A stretch of 44,164 bases of DNA from an uncultured Marinoscillum sp. (lineage in GTDB: Bacteria > Bacteroidota > Bacteroidia > Cytophagales > MED-G16), in contig CACOMW010000009.1 of the NCBI GenBank assembly GCA_902628365.1, forward strand, positions 1-44,164, given 5' to 3'. Below, piece after piece: positions 16,537 through 24,552 of this stretch. Each line of letters begins with the position of its first letter. Position 1 is the first letter of the stretch. The notes below the pieces were generated by a model. The model had not been told where the DNA came from. It saw nothing but the letters and a program-made list of their open reading frames with translations, and did no database searches. A program made the position numbers and the translations under genes.

Positions 16537-18738
16537 TTATTTAATAAAATCAAATGTATAAGAATATTTTATTGTTAATCTTTGATTATTAATATTATCA
16601 ATTAAATCTTCATCTTTTAGCAAATTAAAAACTACAAACAATCCCGTATTTGCAGATTGTAAAAGTCCAAATCTTGTATTTACAGAAATTAAATTAGTAA
16701 TATTATTGTATTGAATCAAACTTTGAAGAAACATTCTAGGATTAAATGAATATGATAATCTTATTCCACTAATTAATATATTTAAATTATCTGAATTAGC
16801 TTTTATTATATTACTATTCAAAAAAATTGAAGAGCTCAATTTATCAGTAGGTCTTATATTTAAAGTTGCATTATTGAAAAATTTATTTCCTCCAAAATAA
16901 CCACCTATATAACTTCTTGTATTAAAGGATATTTTTTTATTCTTATTAGTCATAAATACGAGCTGAACTTCACTATTATTATAATTACCTGCAGGAATAT
17001 TTAAATCCACAATTTTAAATTCTTCACTCACCCATTCTTTTCTAATATTATAACCTGTATGTATTTCTAAACCACTTTTCCAAGCCCAATGTGTATCTAT
17101 GTGAGTATAAGTTGTAACTACATTACCTTGAAAATCAAAATAATATCTTCCTGAAATATGTGGTCTATATTCTAACAATTTATTTTCTTCTGGCATTCTG
17201 ATGATTTTAAAAATCAAAAATTCAGGTTTCTTAAATGAACTTCTTTCAAGATACCCGACCTCTGGATTGAAGCCTTCCCCTACTTCTGAATACTGTGCAA
17301 TTAAATTCCACATATTCCAGTCATAATTAGCTAAAAATTTAAAAGCATGGTTGCTTGACGTGATTCCTGGAGTATTACTTTTTGATATAAAACCGGATAT
17401 TTTTGCTTTTTTCCCTATTCCCCAAGTTCCATCAACTGCAAAGACTCCATTGTAATCGTTTGAAGCATCAGCTAAAGATGTCCTTCTTATATATGCTCCC
17501 CCTATAGATGATCTTGAATTTTTTAGGTTATGATTTATTCTGACTGCACTATAATTATTTCCATTAATATTTAACTCATCAATTTTATCAGTAAACATTG
17601 AAAGAAAACCAACATTTGTTTGTCCTATCTTACCTGAAAGCCTACCACCACCAATTATAGGCACAACGGCTCCTTCATCTGAAATACCTATTCTTCTAGT
17701 AAAAAATAAATCAATTTCCCCAGGACTTCCAATAGAAAATTGACCAGCATTTTCTAAAAAGAAAGCTCTCTTTTCCGGATAAAAAAGATTAAATCTATCA
17801 AGATTGACTTGCTGTTGATCTACTTCTACTTGTGCAAAATCGGTATTATAGGTTAAATCAAGAGTTAAAGCTGGTGTTATACTATACTTAATATCAGCAC
17901 CAAACTCATAATCAGCTGAGTTGTTATTAGTGGATTTATTTCTAGTAGCTTGTGTTAAAATATATGGTAAAAACTTTAAGTTACCAGGGTTTTTTAAGTT
18001 TAATCCACTCATTTTTCCTGCCAAAGAAACTCTTTTTATTCCAAATCCAAAACCTACAGGTAAAGGAGACCAAAAGGACACTTCATTATTCTTACTAATA
18101 TTTCTTTGAAAATTGATACCCCAAGTTTTATCTTTTCCTGGACTGAATCTAATGGATTTTAATGGAATTGCAAATTCAGCACTCCACCCATAATCATTTT
18201 TTTCTGTTTTTACACTCCAAGAAGTATCCCAGTTTACATTTGTTCCTCCTACTACACCACCTTGTTGTCTCTGAGATGTTCTATTGCCTACACCTTCATT
18301 GTCAATTTGAGCGTCATATTCCATGCCATCTGAATTCGTTCCAAATAGAAATCCATTTTGTTGATCATTGTATGTGTCAATTATAAATAAAAAACTATCA
18401 TCATCACTTAAATCAGAATCCCTTCTAGAATCTGATACAATTAAAGTATTGGGACTTGAATCATAACATACTACCCCTAAAAATAGAGTTGAATTATTAT
18501 ATGTAATCCTTATTTCTGTATTTTCTGTTGATTCTAAACCTAAAAAAGGTTTTTGTTGAATCATTTTATCTTTTAAAACAGGAACATTTACCCAAAACGC
18601 ATCTGAAATAATATTTCCATCTAAAACAGGCTTTGAATCAGAAAAAAAAGCATCAAAAGATGGTCTTGGTGAAAAGTTTTTTTGCTGGGAAAATAAAAAA
18701 GAAGGATATATTAAAAAAAAAAATAAAATTTTTTTCAT
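16537..18738 (-). CDS. DUF5916 outer-membrane barrel protein with N-terminal CBM9-like domain
   Basis: A 733-residue exported protein with the signal peptide MKKILFFFLIYPSFLFSQ. Residues about 33-230 resemble a carbohydrate-binding family-9-like domain: KPVLDGNIISDAFW at the start, then LFLGVVCYDSSP and WSAEFAIPLKSIRFSPGK. From about 235 the DUF5916 region begins (NPGNLKFLPYIL, DLTYNTDFAQVEVDQQQVNL, LFYPEKRAFFLENAG) and continues in alternating strands with aromatic residues to the final YSYTFDF, ending in an aromatic residue as outer-membrane barrels do. Function is unknown; it may bind or take up an oligomer. It leads the operon with the S9D peptidase and is back to back with the nuclease gene. 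Confidence 0.87.
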   Translation of the reverse strand: MKKILFFFLIYPSFLFSQQKNFSPRPSFDAFFSDSKPVLDGNIISDAFWVNVPVLKDKMIQQKPFLGLESTENTEIRITYNNSTLFLGVVCYDSSPNTLIVSDSRRDSDLSDDDSFLFIIDTYNDQQNGFLFGTNSDGMEYDAQIDNEGVGNRTSQRQQGGVVGGTNVNWDTSWSVKTEKNDYGWSAEFAIPLKSIRFSPGKDKTWGINFQRNISKNNEVSFWSPLPVGFGFGIKRVSLAGKMSGLNLKNPGNLKFLPYILTQATRNKSTNNNSADYEFGADIKYSITPALTLDLTYNTDFAQVEVDQQQVNLDRFNLFYPEKRAFFLENAGQFSIGSPGEIDLFFTRRIGISDEGAVVPIIGGGRLSGKIGQTNVGFLSMFTDKIDELNINGNNYSAVRINHNLKNSRSSIGGAYIRRTSLADASNDYNGVFAVDGTWGIGKKAKISGFISKSNTPGITSSNHAFKFLANYDWNMWNLIAQYSEVGEGFNPEVGYLERSSFKKPEFLIFKIIRMPEENKLLEYRPHISGRYYFDFQGNVVTTYTHIDTHWAWKSGLEIHTGYNIRKEWVSEEFKIVDLNIPAGNYNNSEVQLVFMTNKNKKISFNTRSYIGGYFGGNKFFNNATLNIRPTDKLSSSIFLNSNIIKANSDNLNILISGIRLSYSFNPRMFLQSLIQYNNITNLISVNTRFGLLQSANTGLFVVFNLLKDEDLIDNINNQRLTIKYSYTFDFIK

Positions 18739-18809
18739 TTTAATTATTAGAAATTACTTGTTATAAATAATTTTTGTAAAGTTATTGAATTTAATTAATA
18801 AGATTATTT

Positions 18810-19430
18810 ATGTATAAATCAATATTTATTCTTAGTTGTATTTTCTTTATTTCATGTTTAAATGAAAAAGAAGTTGAAAAATTAAATCTTGGTCCATTAA
18901 GAGAAGAGGTTATAGTTGAAAACAATGTGTTTAAAGTTTCATATAATGAAAATAAACAACAACCAAATTGGATTGAATACAAAGTAAGAAATATAACAAA
19001 AGTTGCAGACAGAGATGGAATGGATTTTTACCTTGATGATAATGTAAGGACATCAGATAATATGGATTATAAAAATAATCCTTGGGATAAAGGCCATATG
19101 GCTCCAGCAGGATCTTTTACTGATTCATGGGAAAATCTTTATACTACATTTTCTTTTTTAAATTGTGCTTTGCAGTTAGACCAATTAAACAGAGGTGAGT
19201 GGAGAGAACTTGAAGAACAAAATAGATTATGGGCAAAAGAATTCGGAACTTTAAATATTAAAATAGAAGTAAAATTTTCTGAAAATAGTAAAATATTGGA
19301 TACAGATGCATACGTGCCTGATGGATTTTATAAACATATAACATTCCCTAATAATTCGAAAAAATGCTTTTATTTTCCTAATCAAAAAACTCAAAAAAAC
19401 TGGACAGAATATGAAATATCATGCAATTGA
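18810..19430 (+). CDS. DNA/RNA non-specific endonuclease (beta-beta-alpha-metal), lipoprotein
   Basis: A 206-residue nuclease of the NUC1/Serratia-nuclease type that cuts DNA and RNA without sequence preference. The lipobox FISC (Cys16) anchors it outside the cytoplasm. The catalytic motif is DKGHMAPAGSF with His96, corresponding to DRGHxxPA. The metal-binding Asn is in FLNCALQLDQLNRGEW (117-131), matching the SNxxPQxxxLNxGxW pattern, followed by a conserved Glu in RELEEQ. At about 190 mature residues it is a minimal version of the domain. The PhoD phosphatase gene starts 26 bases downstream. The pair suggests use of extracellular nucleic acid as a phosphate source. Confidence 0.88.
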   Translation: MYKSIFILSCIFFISCLNEKEVEKLNLGPLREEVIVENNVFKVSYNENKQQPNWIEYKVRNITKVADRDGMDFYLDDNVRTSDNMDYKNNPWDKGHMAPAGSFTDSWENLYTTFSFLNCALQLDQLNRGEWRELEEQNRLWAKEFGTLNIKIEVKFSENSKILDTDAYVPDGFYKHITFPNNSKKCFYFPNQKTQKNWTEYEISCN

Positions 19431-19456
19431 TTATCTTGTATAATAAACTTAATTAA

Positions 19457-21094
19457 ATGAAAAATTTGAATATATTTTTTTTAATCCTCTTGGTTTTAAC
19501 ATTTTCATGCACCAATGAAAAAAAAGAAGATACAGATAAGAAATTATTTCAAGGTATTGTAAAGGCGCCTTTCAATTCACTAGATACCCTATCAACTAAT
19601 GACTGGTGGAATAGAGACCCCAATCCAATAATTAATCTTAAAGTTGAGAGAAAAGATGTTATTGCATTTGGGATATATACTGTGTCCAATAGTACTTTAA
19701 AACTGTCAGCTCAATTATTTCCTTTATATCCCGATGAATCTAGAGAAGTAAGGCTAGAAATAAAAAAAGGAAACAAATGGTTTGAAATACAAAAAAGAAA
19801 AGTAAATGAAATAGGTTGGATGACAACATTCAGAGTTGAAAATTGGGATACTAAAAAAGATATAAATTATAGGTTAAAACATGGAAAAAATGCATTTTTT
19901 GAAGGTATTATTAGAAAAGACCCAATTGATAAAAACGAAATTATATTAGCTGCTTTTTCGTGTAATAGTAATAAGGACAGAGGTGATAGAGAAAATTATA
20001 TTAAAAATATAAATCACATAGATCCAGATATTTTGTTTTTTGCGGGAGATCAATCTTATGATCACAAAGAACATACCGCAGCATGGTTAAAATTCGGTAT
20101 TCAATTCAGAGAAATATTTAGAGAAAGACCTTGTATTACAATACCTGATGACCATGATATAGGCCAAGGTAACTTATGGGGAGAAAATGGCAAAAAAGCT
20201 TCTTCCCCTGCTGGAAATGATGGAGGATATTTTTATGATAAAGACTATGTGAAAATGGTTGAAAGAGCACAAACTTCACATCTTCCCGACCCATTTGATA
20301 CTACATCCATAGAACAAGGAATTGGAGTTTATTATACAAATTTGATCTTAGGAGGTATTGATTTCGCGATTATTGAAGATAGAAAATTTAAATCCGGTCC
20401 AAAAGGAAAAATACCTCAACAAGGACCTAGACCAGATCATATAAGGAATCCGAATTATGATCCAAAATCTGTTGATGTGGAAGGACTTACTTTATTAGGT
20501 GAAAGACAACTTTATTTTTTAGAGAAATGGGGATCTAGTAAAGAAAAAAGTATTATGAAATGCGTCTTATCTCAAACTGGGTTTTGTGGAGGGGCTCACC
20601 TTCATGGAAGTAAAGATAATAGACTACATGCCGATATGGACTCAAATGGTTGGCCCCAATCTGGAAGAAATAAGGCATTGAAATTAATAAAAAAAGCCAA
20701 TGCAATTCATGTTGGAGGTGATCAACATATTTCAACTGTAATACAACATGGTATAGAAAAATATGAAGATGGCCCTTGGGCATTCATTGTACCTGCTATA
20801 GTCAATGACTATTATAGTAGATGGTGGTGGCCTGAAAATAAAATAAATAATGAAATCAAAAATAGTAAAAAACTACCTTGGACAGGAAGGTACTTAGATG
20901 GTTTTAATAATAAAATTACAATGCATGCTTATGCTAATCCAGACACTGATTCAAATGGAGCTGGTTATGGAATAATAAAGTTTAATAAAAAAACAAACAG
21001 TGTTACATTTGAATGTTGGCCAAGGTTTCAAAATATAAAATTAAATAGCGCAAAGCAATTTAAAGGATGGCCAATTACTGTTTCTCTGAATTAG
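19457..21094 (+). CDS. phoD: PhoD-like phosphatase/phosphodiesterase, lipoprotein
   Basis: A 545-residue metallophosphatase of the PhoD group, acting on phosphate mono- or diesters outside the cell. The lipobox TFSC (Cys18) replaces the Tat signal common in PhoD. An N-terminal Ig-like part (about 45-155) precedes the catalytic domain, which has FSCNSN at 167-172, FFAGDQSYDH with Asp198, PDDHD with Asp232/His233/Asp234, and VGGDQH with His424. These are the expected metal ligands. It follows the nuclease by 26 bases. Its 3' end overlaps the end of the convergent sulfatase gene by 20 bases. The symbol marks family, and substrate range is not shown. Confidence 0.87.
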   Translation: MKNLNIFFLILLVLTFSCTNEKKEDTDKKLFQGIVKAPFNSLDTLSTNDWWNRDPNPIINLKVERKDVIAFGIYTVSNSTLKLSAQLFPLYPDESREVRLEIKKGNKWFEIQKRKVNEIGWMTTFRVENWDTKKDINYRLKHGKNAFFEGIIRKDPIDKNEIILAAFSCNSNKDRGDRENYIKNINHIDPDILFFAGDQSYDHKEHTAAWLKFGIQFREIFRERPCITIPDDHDIGQGNLWGENGKKASSPAGNDGGYFYDKDYVKMVERAQTSHLPDPFDTTSIEQGIGVYYTNLILGGIDFAIIEDRKFKSGPKGKIPQQGPRPDHIRNPNYDPKSVDVEGLTLLGERQLYFLEKWGSSKEKSIMKCVLSQTGFCGGAHLHGSKDNRLHADMDSNGWPQSGRNKALKLIKKANAIHVGGDQHISTVIQHGIEKYEDGPWAFIVPAIVNDYYSRWWWPENKINNEIKNSKKLPWTGRYLDGFNNKITMHAYANPDTDSNGAGYGIIKFNKKTNSVTFECWPRFQNIKLNSAKQFKGWPITVSLN

Positions 21095-22484
21095 AATTAT
21101 GCCATCTATCTGGATGTAATTTATTATACTCTTTTCCCATTCCTAAATCAAGAAATATTGGATCTATCATATCTTTTTCCCATTCTTTAAATTCAAATTT
21201 TAAATTATCATAAATTTGTTTAGAAGAATTTATCAAATTATTTTCCTCACTTATATCATTACTTAAATCAAATATGAATTCTTTATTTTTAATTCGTAAG
21301 TATTTATATCTATCATCCCTTATAACATCAATTTCTTTATCTCTGTTCTGCCAATAAAGATATTTATGAGGATAATTATTGTTTTCTCCAATAATATAAG
21401 GTATTAGATTAACTCCATCGATCTCATTTATTGTATGATTTTCAACATTTGCAACTGCAATGGAAGTAGCAAAAACATCTAAGGCAATAATTGGTTTATC
21501 ATAAACTATTCCTTTTGGTATAATTTTAGGCCATTGCATCACAAATGGAACTCTTATTCCTCCTTCAAAAAAATCGCCTTTAATACCTCTTAGTTCTCCA
21601 TTATCAGAATGATTATACCACTCTACTCCTCCATTATCTGAGAAAAAAATCACGATTGTATTGTCTATAATATTCATCTGTTCTAATTTATCTAGAACTA
21701 ATCCAATCCCATCATCCATTGAGGTAACCATTGAGGCATAAATTCTTCTTTTTTCTCCTTTTATATGCATATTTCTAAGTAAATCTTCTTCTTTGGCCTG
21801 CAAAGGAGTATGTGGAGCATTATATGATAGATATAAAAAGAAAGGATTATTTGAGTTATCTTCAATAAATTTAACTGCATTTATAGATAACTCATCCGTT
21901 AGATATCTTGAGGTATTTATTCTATTTCCATTATCATAAATTTTAGTTATATATCCATCCATTTGTTTTCTAGCTTCAGTTAAATCATTTAAAGTAAGGT
22001 CATCAGGAAAATATCTATGACCTCCTATTAAAAAACCATAAAACTCATCGAAACCTCTATTTTCTGGGATTAGTAAATCATGAGCTCCAAGATGCCATTT
22101 CCCAATTGCTTTAGTTTTATACCCACCTTTTTTTAAAACTTCAGGTAGAGTCTGTTCACCTAAAGGAAGTCCCATTGTAGAGTCTTTAGGTGCTAATAAA
22201 ATATTTCTAGTGTAACCAAATCTATTCTGATATCTTCCTGTAATAAGACCTGCTCTACTTGGTGAACAAACAGCAAATGAAACATATCCCTGAGAAAAAA
22301 CCACACCATTATTAGCAATTCGATCGATATTTGGGGTAAATATTTCTTTACTACCATGAAAACCAACATCTGCATAACCCTGATCATCACTAATTATTAC
22401 AATTATATTCGGTGGTTTGTTTTTATCATTGAAACTACAAGAAAAACATAAAATAATAAACAATAAATTAAATAGAAATTTCAC
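21075..22484 (-). CDS. Type I (S1) arylsulfatase, lipoprotein
   Basis: A 469-residue sulfatase. Cys73 in AVCSPSRAGLITG is the formylglycine precursor. Asp33-Asp34 in SDDQGYADVG bind calcium, and GKWHLGAHD (about 124) and FFSDNGG (about 279) are further active-site parts. The lipobox CFSC (Cys16) anchors it. It resembles arylsulfatase A/N-acetylgalactosamine-sulfatase-like enzymes, a different subfamily from the one at 8045-9547. It lies 15 bases after the lamin-tail gene, so the two share a transcript. Its last 20 bases overlap the end of the PhoD gene. Confidence 0.92.
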   Translation of the reverse strand: MKFLFNLLFIILCFSCSFNDKNKPPNIIVIISDDQGYADVGFHGSKEIFTPNIDRIANNGVVFSQGYVSFAVCSPSRAGLITGRYQNRFGYTRNILLAPKDSTMGLPLGEQTLPEVLKKGGYKTKAIGKWHLGAHDLLIPENRGFDEFYGFLIGGHRYFPDDLTLNDLTEARKQMDGYITKIYDNGNRINTSRYLTDELSINAVKFIEDNSNNPFFLYLSYNAPHTPLQAKEEDLLRNMHIKGEKRRIYASMVTSMDDGIGLVLDKLEQMNIIDNTIVIFFSDNGGVEWYNHSDNGELRGIKGDFFEGGIRVPFVMQWPKIIPKGIVYDKPIIALDVFATSIAVANVENHTINEIDGVNLIPYIIGENNNYPHKYLYWQNRDKEIDVIRDDRYKYLRIKNKEFIFDLSNDISEENNLINSSKQIYDNLKFEFKEWEKDMIDPIFLDLGMGKEYNKLHPDRWHNSNSEKQ

Positions 22485-22499
22485 AATATAAATCTATAA

Positions 22500-23021
22500 T
22501 TAATTATTTGGAAAACCAGGAGTAGGATTTGCAAAAGTTTTCCATTGTAAGAAATTAGTAGGGTCTCTACCCATTGATACATCTGTTTTTTGAGATTCAA
22601 AAGTTAGAGAATCAATAATTGAAACTCTATCTTTATCAATTAAAATTACAGATTCACCATCAGCAGATAGTTTAACTTTTAAATGAAGGACTCCCTGTTC
22701 TTCATCCTTATCACACCATAGAACAAGAAAACCACCTGGAGGTATAGTAGTTTTAGAGGGAATAGAATCAGGAATTTTATATGGATCATCGTCATCAGGT
22801 TTATCAGTAAAATACATTCCACCAATATCTATTGGAGATTCTGTTTTGTTATATAGCTCTACCCAATCATCATACTCACCGTTTTCATCAGCACAACAAG
22901 CATCATTGCTTGCTAAAAACTCATTAATAAAAAGACCAGAAATCTCATCAACTTTCTCTTTATCTTTATTACAAGAAATAATAAATATTATAAAACAATA
23001 AATAAAAAATAATTTTTTCAT
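22500..23021 (-). CDS. Lamin-tail-domain (LTD) lipoprotein
   Basis: A 173-residue lipoprotein (lipobox IISC, Cys17) consisting almost wholly of one lamin-tail domain, an Ig-like beta-sandwich found in secreted bacterial proteins. It starts with LFINEFLASNDACCADENGEYDDWVELYN and shows PIDIGGMYFTD, IPPGGFLVLWCDKD, LSADGESVILID and the ending NPTPGFPN, all typical (the long first phrase spans residues about 30-57). LTDs are often found with or fused to CotH kinases; here a CotH gene is divergent with 67 bases between the starts. It leads an operon with the sulfatase. It may serve as a binding module or as partner of CotH; this is inference. Confidence 0.85.
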   Translation of the reverse strand: MKKLFFIYCFIIFIISCNKDKEKVDEISGLFINEFLASNDACCADENGEYDDWVELYNKTESPIDIGGMYFTDKPDDDDPYKIPDSIPSKTTIPPGGFLVLWCDKDEEQGVLHLKVKLSADGESVILIDKDRVSIIDSLTFESQKTDVSMGRDPTNFLQWKTFANPTPGFPNN

Positions 23022-23038
23022 ATATGTTACTAAAAATA

Positions 23039-23046
23039 CAAATATA
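23039..23046 (-). promoter_or_regulatory. -7 promoter element for the LTD-sulfatase operon
   Basis: On the - strand this reads TATATTTG, a perfect TAnnTTTG. Predicted start of transcription is near 23032, about 11 bases before the LTD gene. No TTTG -33 box at the usual 19-21 bases is clear. Only 7 bases separate it from the opposite promoter. Confidence 0.5.
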
Positions 23047-23053
23047 GTTAGAT

Positions 23054-23061
23054 TAACTTTG
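23054..23061 (+). promoter_or_regulatory. -7 promoter element for the CotH gene
   Basis: TAACTTTG, a perfect TAnnTTTG on the + strand, 27 bases before the ATG at 23089. Predicted transcription start is near 23068. It excludes the in-frame TTG at 23059, which lies inside the element. Back to back with the LTD promoter, so one regulator could control both. Confidence 0.55.
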
Positions 23062-23088
23062 TTTTATAATATCAATTTCTTTCAATCA

Positions 23089-24462
23089 ATGAAAAGTAAA
23101 ACAACAAATTATACGATTATTTTTTTATTACTTTTCTTTAGTTGTAATAAAAATCAAGAAGAAATTTTATTATCAGATATAGATTTAGATAAAATAAGAA
23201 ACTCTTACAATGAATATTCCTATAAAAATTCACATAAAGCCGAATATATATATGATCAAAATAAGTTACATAGATTTGATATTTGGCTAACCAATGAAAA
23301 CCTTTCTAAAATTGATGCAGACCCTGCAGCAGAACAATATGTTGAAGGATCTTTAGTTTTTGAAGATGAAGTTATTTCAAAAATAGGAATTAGATATAAA
23401 GGCTCAATTGGAGCATGGGTTGGTTGTCTTGAAGGAGAAGATTGGTCAAATCCAAGTGGTGCAAAAAAGTGCCCGAAATTATCTCTAAAATTAAAAATTA
23501 ATTGGAAAGGAAGTGATAATAAATTTTATGGGTTAAAAAAACTTCAATTTCATTCACAGAATTTAGATCCAAGCAAAATGCATGAAAGACTTGGTTACTG
23601 GATGTATAGAAATTTTAATGTACCAGCTCCAAGATCAAATCATGCTATAATTTATATAAATGGTGAATTTTCTGGATTATATGCAAATACAGAGCAAATT
23701 GATAGTGAATTTTGTAATGAAAACTTTACAAATGGTGATGGGAATTTATACAAAGAAGTTTGGCCTGTAAATAATTATAATAATGCAACAAGTGAAGATA
23801 GGTTAAAAGATGCACTTAAAACCAATGAAGAAATTTCAGACGTTTCAAAAATGAAAAATTTTGGAATAGAAGTCGAAACCGCGTCTGATAATGAAATTCA
23901 TTCCGTTGTTTCTAAATGGATCGATACAGAACAATTTTTAAAAACATTAGTTGTGGACAGAAGAATAGCAAATGATGATGGATTTCTTCATTGGTATTGT
24001 GGAGAAAGTGGCTCTTGTCATAATCATAATTATTATTGGTATGAAGATCCTTTTTTAAATAATATTCAACTTATACCTTGGGATTTAGATAATGCATTTG
24101 AAAATTTAGTTTCAGATGAAAATCCTGTTACTCCCATAAAAGATAAGTGGCATGAGAAAAGTTCAGACTGTAAATCATTTAAATTTGGACAAGCAGGCCT
24201 TTATCAAAGATCTGCAAGCTGTGATAAAATAATTGGTAGTTATGCTATATATATAAAACAATACGATAGCCTAGATAATGTATTTAAAAATAATTTTTTT
24301 AACATAAATAGAATAGACAAATTATTGGATTCATGGTCAAATCAAATTGAAAGTTCTGTTGAAATGGCTCATAAAAAATATGAAAATAAAGAAATTAACA
24401 TTTCTAGATGGAAATCCGAAGTTATAAAACTAAAAAGTAACATTAAAAATTCTTTAAACTAA
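23089..24462 (+). CDS. CotH kinase family lipoprotein
   Basis: A 457-residue member of the CotH family, secretory-pathway protein kinases first known from Bacillus spore coat. The lipobox FFSC (Cys19) puts it outside the cytoplasm. Family features in order: KIGIRYKGS (98-106), SLKLKINWKG and YGLKKLQFHSQNLDPSKMHERL (about 132-168), ERLGYWMYRNFNVPAPRSNHA (166-186), YINGEFSGLYANTEQID, LVVDRRIANDDGFLHWY (about 287-303), HNHNYYWYED, and IPWDLDNAF with Asp332 and Asp334 as likely metal ligands. The start is the ATG at 23089. Its divergent neighbour codes a lamin-tail lipoprotein, a known companion of CotH. The substrate is not known. Confidence 0.88.
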   Translation: MKSKTTNYTIIFLLLFFSCNKNQEEILLSDIDLDKIRNSYNEYSYKNSHKAEYIYDQNKLHRFDIWLTNENLSKIDADPAAEQYVEGSLVFEDEVISKIGIRYKGSIGAWVGCLEGEDWSNPSGAKKCPKLSLKLKINWKGSDNKFYGLKKLQFHSQNLDPSKMHERLGYWMYRNFNVPAPRSNHAIIYINGEFSGLYANTEQIDSEFCNENFTNGDGNLYKEVWPVNNYNNATSEDRLKDALKTNEEISDVSKMKNFGIEVETASDNEIHSVVSKWIDTEQFLKTLVVDRRIANDDGFLHWYCGESGSCHNHNYYWYEDPFLNNIQLIPWDLDNAFENLVSDENPVTPIKDKWHEKSSDCKSFKFGQAGLYQRSASCDKIIGSYAIYIKQYDSLDNVFKNNFFNINRIDKLLDSWSNQIESSVEMAHKKYENKEINISRWKSEVIKLKSNIKNSLN

Positions 24463-24495
24463 TTTAAGATAGAAATTAATTAGTCTTATATACTC

Positions 24496-24524
24496 ATTAT
24501 AAATTATTTTATTAAATTTATAAT
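24496..24524. repeat. A/T-only inverted repeat upstream of the BNR-repeat gene
   Basis: Perfect 10-bp arms, ATTATAAATT at 24496-24505 and AATTTATAAT at 24515-24524, around 9 bases. It sits in the 90-base gap between CotH and the BNR-repeat gene, 28 bases before that ATG. It might be a regulator site, but it has no G or C and could be chance. Confidence 0.25.
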
Positions 24525-24552
24525 CCTTTTATTAACCCTAAAAATCCAAATT

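Noticed and set aside
23059-23091. TTG start for the CotH gene
   Set aside because: It lies inside a perfect promoter element, and the ATG at 23089 gives a normal lipoprotein signal peptide.
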